NCBI RefSeq assembly: GCF_014268755.2
Contig: NZ_CP077093.1
Span: 2,530,001-2,594,000 of the forward strand
Reading direction: 5' to 3'
DNA length: 64,000 nucleotides
Source of the DNA: Pseudomonas vanderleydeniana
Lineage (GTDB): Bacteria; Pseudomonadota; Gammaproteobacteria; Pseudomonadales; Pseudomonadaceae
A program made the translations under genes and the position numbers. Positions 1-7,333 of this stretch are shown piece after piece. Below the pieces are notes generated by a model. The model saw nothing but the letters and a program-made list of their open reading frames with translations. It was not told where the DNA came from and searched no databases. Each line of letters starts with the position of its first letter. The first letter of the stretch is position 1.

Positions 1-320
1 AGCAGGTCGCTGATGCGGAGAAGGCCAAGGCGGCAGCACCTGGTGATATCGCTCGCTCGATCGCGGCGACCGCACCGGCACCGACGGCGCCGGTCGTGGC
101 CCAGGCGTTGGAGCAGGCTAAGCCGAGCCAATCGCCCCGGGTCGACCAGCAGTTTTCGTACGCGCCGAACCTGCAGGTCACTGTACAGGGCGATGCCAAG
201 GATCCGGATCAGCTGTTCCGCTCTCTTGAATCGCGGCTCCGGAGTAGTTGGGAGCAGTGGTCGCGGGAGTCGATGTCTCGGCAGTCGGCCGGCCAGTTGT
301 TCGATGAACCCCATGTTTAA
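1..320 (+). CDS. Phage tail tape measure protein, C-terminal end (partial)
   Basis: Only the last 105 codons are visible; the reading frame enters at base 3 and stops at 318-320. The Ala/Pro-rich linker (APAPTAPVVAQ) followed by a charged helical tail is typical of the end of tape measure proteins, which set tail length and are packed in the tail tube. The assignment rests mainly on position: in P2-like phages the tape measure gene T directly precedes U, and the next gene starts 9 bases downstream and is gpU-like. No catalytic or conserved motif is visible in this fragment, so another tail protein is possible. Confidence 0.6.
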   Translation, partial: QVADAEKAKAAAPGDIARSIAATAPAPTAPVVAQALEQAKPSQSPRVDQQFSYAPNLQVTVQGDAKDPDQLFRSLESRLRSSWEQWSRESMSRQSAGQLFDEPHV

Positions 321-329
321 GGAGGGTGT

Positions 330-1175
330 ATGGCATACATGGAGTCAATGCAGTCAACGCTCTCGTCGTTGTTTGCAGCGGGGGAGGCTGGCCGTACCAG
401 CCTCGACGGCATGGTTGTCCCGTTGACTAGCGCCGTCAGCGACATGTCTGGGGCTGTGGACGAGCTGGAGGGGTTGCCGGTGGTTGGCCCTGCAGTCGGG
501 GAGAAGCTGCAGCGGACGATGCGGGCTATCAGTGCGGCGCAGTCCACAGTGGGGCAGATTGCATCGACATACAGCCGGGTGGCCACTGGGGCAACTGCCG
601 TGCAGGAGCGCCTGGGTTCGTTGAGCGAGCAGGCGGGCAAGGCCAGCGCGGCGATCAATCGCATCGCCGGCCAGGTCAGTCCATCGCTTACCGGCATCCT
701 GCCGACCAGTGCGATCACGGCGGGCAGCTCGCCGGCAGCGGCAGCTATCAAGCCGTTCCCGCATCTGCTGATCCTGCAGCCGCTGGATCACAAGCTGCAG
801 CCGTACTACTTCAACCTCGATACGGCGACCTTTGACGAGCTGCGGCGACAGACCTCGGCGCGCTGGGCCGCACAGGAGCGTCTGACCCGCGATATCGCGC
901 AGCAGGCGGTGGGCCACGGCGAAGACAAACTGAGCCTCAAGGGGGCCATCTACCCGGGATTCAAGGGCGGGCTCAAGCAACTGGACAAGATCCGCTCGAT
1001 CGCTCGATCGCTGAAACCAGTGAGCCTGGTGACCGGCTACGGCGAAGTGCTCGGCACCTGGTGCCTGGTCAGCATCGACGAAGAGCAGAGCGCATTCCTG
1101 GCCGGCGGGATCCCGCGCAAACAAGGCTTCTCACTTGAGTTTGTGAAATATGGCGAAGACATGCAGAACGTCTAG
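330..1175 (+). CDS. gpU-like tail terminator protein with a long N-terminal extension
   Basis: This 281-residue protein has a C-terminal half (about residues 140-281) of the P2 gpU type: it runs LLILQPLDHKLQPYYFNL, then a Ser/Lys segment with LKGAIYPGFKGGLKQLDKIR, and ends in a beta-rich stretch with SLEFVKYGED. gpU caps the tail tube and joins in tail completion. P2 gpU is about 159 residues, so the first ~140 residues here, Ala/Ser-rich and probably helical, are extra. The start follows a strong AAGGAGG (320-326). The 3' end overlaps the gpX start by 26 bases, which fits tight late-operon packing. Confidence 0.8.
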   Translation: MAYMESMQSTLSSLFAAGEAGRTSLDGMVVPLTSAVSDMSGAVDELEGLPVVGPAVGEKLQRTMRAISAAQSTVGQIASTYSRVATGATAVQERLGSLSEQAGKASAAINRIAGQVSPSLTGILPTSAITAGSSPAAAAIKPFPHLLILQPLDHKLQPYYFNLDTATFDELRRQTSARWAAQERLTRDIAQQAVGHGEDKLSLKGAIYPGFKGGLKQLDKIRSIARSLKPVSLVTGYGEVLGTWCLVSIDEEQSAFLAGGIPRKQGFSLEFVKYGEDMQNV

Positions 1176-1356
1176 CGGGGATCTGCTCGATACCCTGTGC
1201 TACCGCTACTACGGGCACCTCAACGGCACCATGGAGGCGGTGCTGGAGGCCAATCAGGGCCTGGCCGACGAGCCGCAGCCGTACCGTGCCGGCGTCCTTA
1301 TCACACTGCCGGACCTGCCGGCACCATCCACCGAGACTGTCCTGCTTTGGGATTGA
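1150..1356 (+). CDS. Phage tail protein X (LysM-like)
   Basis: This 68-residue protein matches the P2 gpX family in size and position. It reads GDLLDTLCYRYYG near the start and ends in a segment PYRAGVLITLPDLP, the pattern of a short LysM-like domain that fits peptidoglycan or the baseplate hub. gpX is needed for tail assembly between U and D. The ATG lies inside the end of the gpU gene, in another frame, so the two are probably translationally coupled. Family identification is by motif and gene order. Confidence 0.85.
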   Translation: MAKTCRTSSGDLLDTLCYRYYGHLNGTMEAVLEANQGLADEPQPYRAGVLITLPDLPAPSTETVLLWD

Positions 1357-1373
1357 TCTCGTTCATTCACTGA

Positions 1374-1403
1374 GCCCCGTCATGTGCGGGACTTTTCTTT
1401 TCT
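1374..1403 (+). terminator. Terminator-like hairpin between gpX and gpD
   Basis: The arms GCCCCG and CGGGAC (one mismatch) enclose a 7-base loop at 1374-1392 and are followed by the T-rich tract ACTTTTCTTTTC. This has the form of an intrinsic terminator or attenuator inside the late operon, where it could lower expression of gpD relative to upstream tail genes. The T tract ends just before the gpD ribosome binding site. Confidence 0.5.
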
Positions 1404-1412
1404 GGAGTGCAC

Positions 1413-2459
1413 ATGCAACCGACATTTCGTGTTGTCGCTGACGGCAAGGACATCACGGCGTTGATCAATGACCGGCTTCTGTTGCTTCGGACTACCGACA
1501 AGCCCGGCATGGACTCTGACGAGTTCGAGCTGCGGATTGACGATCGAGACGCGGCAGTGGCGTTGCCGCGCCGTGGGGCGGGCGTTGAGATCTACATGGG
1601 GTATGCCGGGCAGGCGCTGGCCCGCCTGGGCAAATACGCGGTCGACGAGATCGAGGTATCAGGTCCGCCGAGTACAGTGGTCATCCGAGGCAAGGCCAGC
1701 GACATGCGGGGCTCTGGCAAGACCACCCGTAGCGGTTCCTGGGAGAACGTGCCCCTCTCGAAGATCGTCAGCGACGTGGCCGCGCGCAACGGCTGGACGC
1801 CGGTATGCCCGGTGCAGACAAAGGTCGAGCGGATCGACCAGCGCAACGAATCGGACTTCAACTTCATTACCCGCCTGGCCAAGCTGTACGACTGCACGGC
1901 GAAGGTCGCCGACGGCAAGCTGCTGGTGATGCCCCGGGAAGCCGGCAAAAGCGCAAGCGGCAAGTCATTCGCGGCGATCACGATCGCCCCGGCCGACGTC
2001 AGCCGGTGGCAGTTCCACCTCGGCGATCGCAGCTCGCAGAAGGCGGTGAAGACCAAGCACAAAAAGGACGGGAAGCTGGTAACGGTCGAGCTGGGGAACG
2101 ACGACGCTCCCTCCGGCCTGCCGGGTGTCCACACTGATCGGCACATCTATCCGAACAAGACCGCTGCCGAGCAGGCCGCCAAGGCCAAGCTGGCCGCATT
2201 CAACCGCAGCACCGCCGGGGTGCGCCTGCAGATGGCCGGGCGTACCGACCTCTTTGCCGAACGCATGATCAACGCCCAGGGCTTCAAGGTCGGCCTCGAT
2301 GGCGAGTACCTGGTGGACAAGGTCGAGCAGACCTTCGACGCCTCGGGCTGGACGACCGTCGTCGAGTGCAACGGTGGCAAGAAGGGCAAGGCGAAAGCCA
2401 AGGGCAAGAAAAAGAAGGAAACCAAGCCACTGAAGGTGGTCGACGTGAAACCGACCTGA
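1413..2459 (+). CDS. Phage late control protein gpD (tail hub protein)
   Basis: This 348-residue protein belongs to the gpD/gp27-like hub family of P2-like phages, which links the tail tube to the spike and is historically called late control gene D. Visible family features are the beta-rich opening (FRVVADGKDITALINDRL), the central NESDFNFITRLAKLYD segment (a very conserved gpD signature), and a Lys-rich C-terminus. A GTG at 1407 is in frame, but GGAG at 1404-1407 fits the ATG at 1413 with a 5-base spacer, so that start is preferred. It follows gpX by 56 bases that contain a hairpin. Confidence 0.9.
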   Translation: MQPTFRVVADGKDITALINDRLLLLRTTDKPGMDSDEFELRIDDRDAAVALPRRGAGVEIYMGYAGQALARLGKYAVDEIEVSGPPSTVVIRGKASDMRGSGKTTRSGSWENVPLSKIVSDVAARNGWTPVCPVQTKVERIDQRNESDFNFITRLAKLYDCTAKVADGKLLVMPREAGKSASGKSFAAITIAPADVSRWQFHLGDRSSQKAVKTKHKKDGKLVTVELGNDDAPSGLPGVHTDRHIYPNKTAAEQAAKAKLAAFNRSTAGVRLQMAGRTDLFAERMINAQGFKVGLDGEYLVDKVEQTFDASGWTTVVECNGGKKGKAKAKGKKKKETKPLKVVDVKPT

Positions 2460-2486
2460 CGGGTCGGCCAATACAGGAGCACAGCA

Positions 2487-3050
2487 ATGACAGTCACCGT
2501 GCAACAGCTTCAGCAGATCCTCCCGAACGCCGGCAAGAAAGCCGGCGTTTTTGTGTCTGCCCTCAACGCGGCCATGGACCGCCGGCAGATCGACACTCCC
2601 AAGCGTGCTGCAGCGTTCCTGGCCCAGGTCGGTCACGAGTCCGCGCAACTGCTCTACGTGCGCGAGCTGGGCAGCGACCAGTACCTGAGCAAGTACGACA
2701 CCGGTACCCTCGCTGCTCGCCTGGGCAACACCCCGGCCGCCGACGGTGATGGCCAGCGCTATCGCGGTCGCGGGCTGATCCAGATCACTGGCCGTTCCAA
2801 CTATCGCCAGTGCAGTGTTGCGCTGTTCGGCGACGAACGTCTGCTGCAGCAGCCTGAGCTGCTTGAGCAGCCACAGTGGGCCGCTGAGTCGGCCGCGTGG
2901 TTCTGGCAGCAGCAGAGGCTCAACGAGCTGGCCGATGCCGACCAGTTCAACAGCATTACCCGCCGGATCAATGGCGGTCTGAACGGTCTGGAGGATCGCC
3001 TGCAGATCTGGGCGCGGGCGAGGGCAGTGTTATGCGCCTCCTCGAACTGA
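2487..3050 (+). CDS. Endolysin, glycoside hydrolase family 19 (chitinase-like)
   Basis: At 187 residues this is a GH19 muralytic enzyme, which cleaves the peptidoglycan glycan backbone at lysis. AAFLAQVGHESAQ carries the likely catalytic Glu within GHES, and YRGRGLIQITGRSNY is the hallmark substrate-cleft motif of the family. No signal peptide is visible, so release would need a holin, which I do not see in this window. AGGAG (2475-2479) gives a good start 7 bases later. The gene overlaps the Rz start by 19 bases. A perfect terminator-like hairpin lies inside its own codons 14-22 (see 2526-2552). Confidence 0.9.
   Translation: MTVTVQQLQQILPNAGKKAGVFVSALNAAMDRRQIDTPKRAAAFLAQVGHESAQLLYVRELGSDQYLSKYDTGTLAARLGNTPAADGDGQRYRGRGLIQITGRSNYRQCSVALFGDERLLQQPELLEQPQWAAESAAWFWQQQRLNELADADQFNSITRRINGGLNGLEDRLQIWARARAVLCASSN
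2526..2552 (+). terminator. Intrinsic-terminator-like hairpin inside the endolysin coding sequence
   Basis: Arms AACGCCGGC (2526-2534) and GCCGGCGTT (2541-2549) form a perfect 9-base-pair stem with loop AAGAAA, followed by a run of five T (2548-2552). This is a textbook terminator shape, placed 39 bases after the endolysin start codon in sense orientation. It may instead simply reflect codons for a Gly/Lys/Ala segment; its function is inferred. Confidence 0.45.
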
Positions 3051-3574
3051 TCCCAGCACCTTACCGCCTGGCGGCATTCGTCGTGCTGCTGGCCCTGGTG
3101 GCCGGTGGTTCGGCGGTTGCGTCCTGGCAGGTTCAGAACTGGCGCTACGGCCAGCAGTTGGAGCATCAGGCCCGACTGCAGGCGGACGCGCTCAACGAGC
3201 AGTCCCTCGCCTCGGCCGCGCTGCAGCTTGCCGAGCAGGACAAGCGCCTGGCCCTGGAGCAGCGGCTTCAGACCAGTGATCAGATCCATTCGAAGGAATT
3301 GAACGATGTGCAACAGAATCAGGCTCGCCTGCGCGATCGCCTTGCTACTGCCGATCTGCGGCTGTCAGTCCTCCTCGATCGGAGCGACCCTGCCGCCGGA
3401 TGTGCGGTGCCAACCACCACCGCCGCCGGCAGCGTGGTTCATGCAGCCCCGCGCGCCAGACTTGACCCGGCGCATGCTCAACGAATTGTCGGAATCACCG
3501 ACGACGGCGATCAAGGACTGATCGCGCTGCAGGCCTGTCAGGCCTACGTGAAGGAAGTTTCAACTCCGCAATAA
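3032..3574 (+). CDS. Rz-like i-spanin
   Basis: This 180-residue protein starts with a short cytoplasmic segment, a transmembrane helix (AAFVVLLALVAGGSAVASW, about residues 13-31) and a long Gln/Leu/Ala-rich periplasmic coiled coil, which is the architecture of the inner-membrane spanin that fuses membranes after endolysin action. The ATG lies inside the end of the endolysin gene. The Rz1 lipoprotein is encoded within it in another frame, the classical nested spanin arrangement. Sequence identity to a named Rz is not claimed; topology and context carry the call. Confidence 0.85.
   Translation: MRLLELIPAPYRLAAFVVLLALVAGGSAVASWQVQNWRYGQQLEHQARLQADALNEQSLASAALQLAEQDKRLALEQRLQTSDQIHSKELNDVQQNQARLRDRLATADLRLSVLLDRSDPAAGCAVPTTTAAGSVVHAAPRARLDPAHAQRIVGITDDGDQGLIALQACQAYVKEVSTPQ
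3306..3521 (+). CDS. Rz1-like o-spanin lipoprotein, nested within Rz
   Basis: This 71-residue protein is wholly embedded in the Rz gene, in a different frame. It has a short signal peptide ending in the lipobox ICGC (Cys at residue 20), so it should be an outer-membrane lipoprotein. The mature part contains a Pro-rich stretch (CQPPPPPAAW), diagnostic of Rz1 proteins. It would pair with the Rz coiled coil to bridge inner and outer membranes during lysis. Start codon ATG at 3306. Confidence 0.85.
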   Translation: MCNRIRLACAIALLLPICGCQSSSIGATLPPDVRCQPPPPPAAWFMQPRAPDLTRRMLNELSESPTTAIKD

Positions 3575-3579
3575 AAGGA

Positions 3580-3617
3580 GCGGCCGGTCTGGGTGTTGCT
3601 GCACCCGTTCCGGCCGC
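3580..3617. repeat. Long GC-rich hairpin after the lysis genes
   Basis: Arms GCGGCCGG (3580-3587) and CCGGCCGC (3610-3617) are perfect complements, and inside them GGGTG pairs with CACCC around a short loop. The structure starts six bases after the Rz stop codon and probably stabilises or ends the late transcript. No T tract follows, so Rho-independent termination is uncertain. Confidence 0.5.
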
Positions 3618-3692
3618 CGTCCCCCGCAGCTGATCCCTGCAAGGTCCAGCCAAGGCTCCTGCTTCGTGCACAAAGCGCGAGGAGCCTAGCAC

Positions 3693-3708
3693 CTGTTTAT
3701 CTATACAG
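3693..3708. promoter_or_regulatory. LexA (SOS) box upstream of the adenine methylase
   Basis: The 16-base sequence CTGTTTATCTATACAG fits the gammaproteobacterial LexA consensus CTGT-N8-ACAG with an AT-rich core. It ends 17 bases before the ATG of the methylase, so LexA binding should block its promoter. This predicts that the methylase is induced by DNA damage together with the prophage. Binding itself is inferred. Confidence 0.75.
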
Positions 3709-3725
3709 TAAAGGTCTTGCTCTCA

Positions 3726-4520
3726 ATGTCCTCTCCGATTGTTCCCTGGATGGGCGGCAAACGCCGCCTGGCCGACCGCCTCATCCCTCTCTTTCCTCCC
3801 CATGAATGCTACGTCGAAGTATTTGCCGGCGGTGCCGCGCTCTACTTCATGCGTCCCCAGGCTGCGCCCGTGGAGGTTCTGAACGACCTCAACGGCGACC
3901 TGGTGACGTTGTATCGCGTTGTGCAGAACCATCTCGAGGAGTTCGTGCGCCAATTCAAGTGGGCGCTGTCCTCACGGCAGATCTTCGAGTGGCAGAAGAT
4001 GACCCGCCCCGAAACGCTGACTGACATCCAGCGCGCGGCCCGGTTTTTCTACCTGCAGCAGCACGCGTTCGGCGGCAAGGTCTCTGGCCAGACGTTCGGC
4101 ACCGCGACCACCGGGCCGGCCATCAACCTGCTGCGGATCGAGGAGAACCTCTCGGCCGCGTGGCAGCGTCTCGCCGGCACGTACGTCGAGAACCTGCCCT
4201 GGCTTGAGTGCGCCGAGCGCTATGATCGGGCACACACCTTCCACTACATGGACCCACCTTACTGGCAGACGGCCGGCTATGGTGTCGACTTCCCGTTCGA
4301 GGAGTACGAACGGATGGCGGACTTCATGCGGCGATGTAAGGGTAAGGTGATGGTCAGCATCAACGACCACCCGGACATTCGGCGTGTGTTTGCGGGCTTC
4401 CATTTCGAGACGGTGGATATCCGCTACACCACGGCCAATCAGCGGCAGGGAAAGGCCGAGGTGACGGGTGAGCTGGTGATCATGAACTGGGAGCCGGCCG
4501 CGCTATGCGGGTTGTTTTAA
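3726..4520 (+). CDS. Dam-type (D12 class) N6-adenine DNA methyltransferase
   Basis: This 264-residue protein shows the D12/Dam family layout: an N-terminal S-adenosylmethionine motif (PWMGGKRRLADRLIPLFP then VEVFAGGAALYF, residues 5-40) and the catalytic DPPY motif in HYMDPPYWQTAG. It would methylate adenine in a short target, perhaps GATC, and lacks an adjacent restriction enzyme, so it looks like an orphan phage methylase protecting phage DNA or altering gene control. A TTG at 3717 is in frame, but AAAGG at 3710-3714 is better spaced for the ATG at 3726. The LexA box lies immediately upstream. Its GC-rich composition matches the phage genes to its left, unlike the AT-rich genes to its right. 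Confidence 0.9.
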   Translation: MSSPIVPWMGGKRRLADRLIPLFPPHECYVEVFAGGAALYFMRPQAAPVEVLNDLNGDLVTLYRVVQNHLEEFVRQFKWALSSRQIFEWQKMTRPETLTDIQRAARFFYLQQHAFGGKVSGQTFGTATTGPAINLLRIEENLSAAWQRLAGTYVENLPWLECAERYDRAHTFHYMDPPYWQTAGYGVDFPFEEYERMADFMRRCKGKVMVSINDHPDIRRVFAGFHFETVDIRYTTANQRQGKAEVTGELVIMNWEPAALCGLF

Positions 4521-4595
4521 CTATCAATGTGCGAGTCCTGTAAAACCTGTGCCCGTAAGTTGTAGCAGGTCTGAGAGTTGAAGATGGAGTGATGA

Positions 4596-5720
4596 TTAAT
4601 GGCGAATCATATGCGAAATTTTCGATACGAAATAATCAGCGAAAAGCTTAGAGAATTCTTGCGCACGTTCGAGTGGAATTATGCCTTCTTTCGGAATTTC
4701 CATGGTTTTACACACGTATTCGAAAGCATTGCTTGCCTCTCGTTCTAAATGTCTAGACTGGCTGCGGTTATAAATTATGTCGAATCCTGCTTTGAGAGCG
4801 GCAGCATAGGTTTCAGTTGTAAATGCTTGATTGGTTCTGATCAGCTCTAACTCATTTTCGGAAAGGTTGAGGTCCACGTTAAGGTCGAGCTCAGAGTTAC
4901 TGGCGGGATTGAAGGAGTAAGTGGCATTCACCATGGGGCCATCATATTGTTCACTTAGGATGATCGCGATTCGCGACATGGAAAAATACTCAACATAACC
5001 TAAAAGTTTTCGCTTAGAAGGGATGCTGAGAACGCTTACACAATTAAAGGCGTGAGTTGATGGTCGGTTCATGACCAAATTTCGCAGATAAAAGAAAGCG
5101 TAGGGCGGTGTTGCAGTATCGTTTTTTAAGTACTGCATCGCTGTATCGCAGGACTGAACACTAACACCGGAAGCTACTGCTAATGCGACAGCAGTTTTGA
5201 CCATTGAGCGCCCCGCAAGTTCTCCGCCAAATTGAGCTGAAAAGGTTATGGGGGTCTCAAGGGGAGTCTCAGTTACTGTCATGCCTCTCAAAAATGAAGC
5301 AGCATCTACCTTAGGGTTCTTTTTCGCAACCTGACGAACCATTTTATGAGCTGTTAACTCATCCCTTGCTGTGATATGGATTCTCAAACCTTTTTCGCTC
5401 GGCTCGGTCTGGTAGATTGCATTTGGTATTGTCATACTGCCATCAGGAAGCAAGAGGTAGTGTTTCCCGTCGATAGTCTGAATCTTGATATCCGGCGGGT
5501 CTCCTCTTTCTCGTTCAACACCGTGCATCATGGCTACGTGGGAAAACTGCTGCCAGATCTCAGCATCCCAACTGTCACCCGAACGGCTATTGCAATCGAT
5601 GCAAATGAATGAGCGGATTTTGCGTCGACCACCGATTGATCGCGGAATAATGTGCTCGCGAGAGTTGTTGGAAATTTCAATTGGCTTTTCACAGAGGGCA
5701 CAGAAGTTCTTGTTGTTCAT
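4596..5720 (-). CDS. HNH endonuclease, second gene of an AT-rich two-gene operon
   Basis: This 374-residue protein begins with a zinc-bound HNH nuclease module: CALC (Cys7, Cys10), REHIIPRSIGG (residues 21-31, with the likely metal-binding or catalytic Glu22-His23) and CIDCN (Cys40, Cys43, Asn44). This resembles HNH_5-type nucleases that cut double-stranded DNA. The remaining ~320 residues show no motif I know and probably sense or bind a partner. The ATG lies 23 bases after the stop of the upstream ATPase gene on the same strand, so they form an operon. Base composition is far more AT-rich than the flanking chromosome, suggesting horizontal transfer. A homing-type nuclease is less likely because it is paired with a conserved-domain ATPase. 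Confidence 0.75.
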   Translation of the reverse strand: MNNKNFCALCEKPIEISNNSREHIIPRSIGGRRKIRSFICIDCNSRSGDSWDAEIWQQFSHVAMMHGVERERGDPPDIKIQTIDGKHYLLLPDGSMTIPNAIYQTEPSEKGLRIHITARDELTAHKMVRQVAKKNPKVDAASFLRGMTVTETPLETPITFSAQFGGELAGRSMVKTAVALAVASGVSVQSCDTAMQYLKNDTATPPYAFFYLRNLVMNRPSTHAFNCVSVLSIPSKRKLLGYVEYFSMSRIAIILSEQYDGPMVNATYSFNPASNSELDLNVDLNLSENELELIRTNQAFTTETYAAALKAGFDIIYNRSQSRHLEREASNAFEYVCKTMEIPKEGIIPLERAQEFSKLFADYFVSKISHMIRH

Positions 5721-5743
5721 AGACTTTGCTCGTGTTGGTGAAG

Positions 5744-7093
5744 TTACTCTTCATGATTTGAATTTGGCGCGACACCATCACTAGTGTTGTCATCAAGAAT
5801 ATAATCTATTGTCTCCCTGATTTCGTTTGTTGCGTTTATTATTCTGATTTTTTTGTATGCAATTAAGCCTAGGCGCCTTATTGGTGTGGCTAGTAGGGCG
5901 TTAAGGAAACTGTGCGTTGATGAGTCTACATCTACAAAATCTAATAGGAGTGATTTTCCTTCAGAGAGTGCGTGGATTATGTATTTGTCTCTGTATCTAA
6001 TGGCTTCCGACTTGAGGTCTGCATTTTTCCCAAAATAATTATACATGCCGACATATAATTGCTGTGTGGTTGCCGCATTGGTTCTCGCGGCGATTTCAGC
6101 TTTGGCATGATCGCGGAACTCACTCATCATTGCATCTAATGCGAATTCCGTACCGCGATCAAGTCGTACTGTTACCAGTACAAATGTACCCGGCCAGGTT
6201 GTCTCTAAGGTTTTTGCAGTTGTATCTGTTGGTGATATATGGACGGCTCCGCGGCCAGATATGATGTGCATGTCGCCGCGTAGTTTTTTTAGAATGTTTG
6301 ATGATATAAATAGCCCCATGCCCGCGTTGTTGCGTGTCTCGTATGGATCTTTGGTGGTGAAAGTTCCAGATATTTCAGGTTGGATGGCTAGTCGAATAGC
6401 CTCTTCGTCAGTTGAAATTCCTGGGTAAGCCTTGCTGATATGGTTTTTTATGCCGATTCCTATGTCGCCAACAATGAAGTGTAGTTCGTTTGCTCTTTCA
6501 TACCATGTGAATTGCAATAGTGATGGTGTGGGGTATCTTTTGCCCTTCCAGTGAAAGTCTGATGCGCCATGTTCATGTACGTTATATAAAAGTTCAGATA
6601 TTACATATCTTAAGGTTTTCTGATATTCGACCCCGAAGTTTAGGGTGAAGTCGTCCATAGATTTCAGTGCTGACTTAAAGTCGTCTGAGTTTCTGATGGC
6701 AAAAAGAGGTTTGTGCTCGTTTGAATTGAAATTTACTTTTGGGTCCGTGCAAACTGCAAACAACCCTTGCGCGCCTAGCATTCTCCAAACTCTACTGCCG
6801 TTAGGATCTGCTTCATTTTCTAATAGAATTGATACAGTGCACCCTTGCTGTTTTAGTCTCCAGCAATACAGGATTAATAAAGATGCGGCCTGATAGTTTG
6901 CACTGCTGCATGAGCGAAAGTCAATTTCAACTGGAACGTTTCGTAGCTTCCAGTTGAATACTGACAATACTTGGTCAAAGTGTTTTATTTCGCTTCTATT
7001 GAAGGTGAATTCGCTTGGTAGTACAAGAGTAACTTTAGAGTCCTTCTTTATTTTTCTCTTGATTCCATATAGCTGGTCGCGCATTGATTTCAT
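5744..7093 (-). CDS. STAS-like / GHKL ATPase / DUF4325-like protein, first gene of the HNH operon
   Basis: At 449 residues this has three parts. Residues ~40-95 look STAS-like (VPVEIDFRSCSSANYQAASL). The centre is a GHKL ATP-binding fold: N box ELLYNVHEHG (167-176), G1 box VGDIGIGI (208-215), G2 box NNAGMGLF (255-262). Residues ~365-435 resemble the STAS-like DUF4325 domain (SLLLDFVDVDSSTHSFLNAL, then RIINATNEIRETIDYIL). No histidine-kinase phosphoacceptor domain is seen. The layout resembles an anti-sigma kinase (SpoIIAB/RsbW) fused to its STAS antagonist. AAGGAG precedes the ATG. It is the promoter-proximal partner of the HNH nuclease, so I infer an ATP-dependent sensor controlling the nuclease; direct evidence is lacking. 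Confidence 0.75.
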   Translation of the reverse strand: MKSMRDQLYGIKRKIKKDSKVTLVLPSEFTFNRSEIKHFDQVLSVFNWKLRNVPVEIDFRSCSSANYQAASLLILYCWRLKQQGCTVSILLENEADPNGSRVWRMLGAQGLFAVCTDPKVNFNSNEHKPLFAIRNSDDFKSALKSMDDFTLNFGVEYQKTLRYVISELLYNVHEHGASDFHWKGKRYPTPSLLQFTWYERANELHFIVGDIGIGIKNHISKAYPGISTDEEAIRLAIQPEISGTFTTKDPYETRNNAGMGLFISSNILKKLRGDMHIISGRGAVHISPTDTTAKTLETTWPGTFVLVTVRLDRGTEFALDAMMSEFRDHAKAEIAARTNAATTQQLYVGMYNYFGKNADLKSEAIRYRDKYIIHALSEGKSLLLDFVDVDSSTHSFLNALLATPIRRLGLIAYKKIRIINATNEIRETIDYILDDNTSDGVAPNSNHEE

Positions 7094-7333
7094 GGTCGCT
7101 CTCTCCTTGATCTAAGCTCCGACTGTACCTAAAGCTAAACTGTAAGCGCAATGGCCTCTTGCCATCTTGGCGGGGTTATAGAGTAACAAGTATGCTCTAG
7201 AGCAGATCCAATCTTCGGCGCTTGCTTTCTGCTCTAGGGCCGACTTTTCGGCTGAGTCGACCGAGTGCAGCCTATAGGGAAATTTCGCATTACCCATTTC
7301 TGGCTTGCCTGAAGCTATTCACAGACAGGACTG

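Noticed and set aside
1592..2146. Long antisense frames under gpD and similar ones across the window
   Set aside because: Long opposite-strand frames are expected at this GC content; their translations lack known domains while the sense frames match families.
4596..5720. HNH gene as a homing endonuclease of an intron or intein
   Set aside because: It is not inside another gene or next to intron-like ends, and it is tightly paired with an ATPase gene.
5744..7093. HATPase protein as a normal two-component histidine kinase
   Set aside because: There is no H-box dimerisation helix before the N box and no membrane or PAS segment; the flanking folds look STAS-like.
7112..7297. 61-codon minus-strand frame just upstream of the STAS/HATPase gene
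   Set aside because: It would make a third operon gene, but it has no ribosome binding site, no recognisable motif and non-coding-like composition; it more likely covers the operon promoter region.
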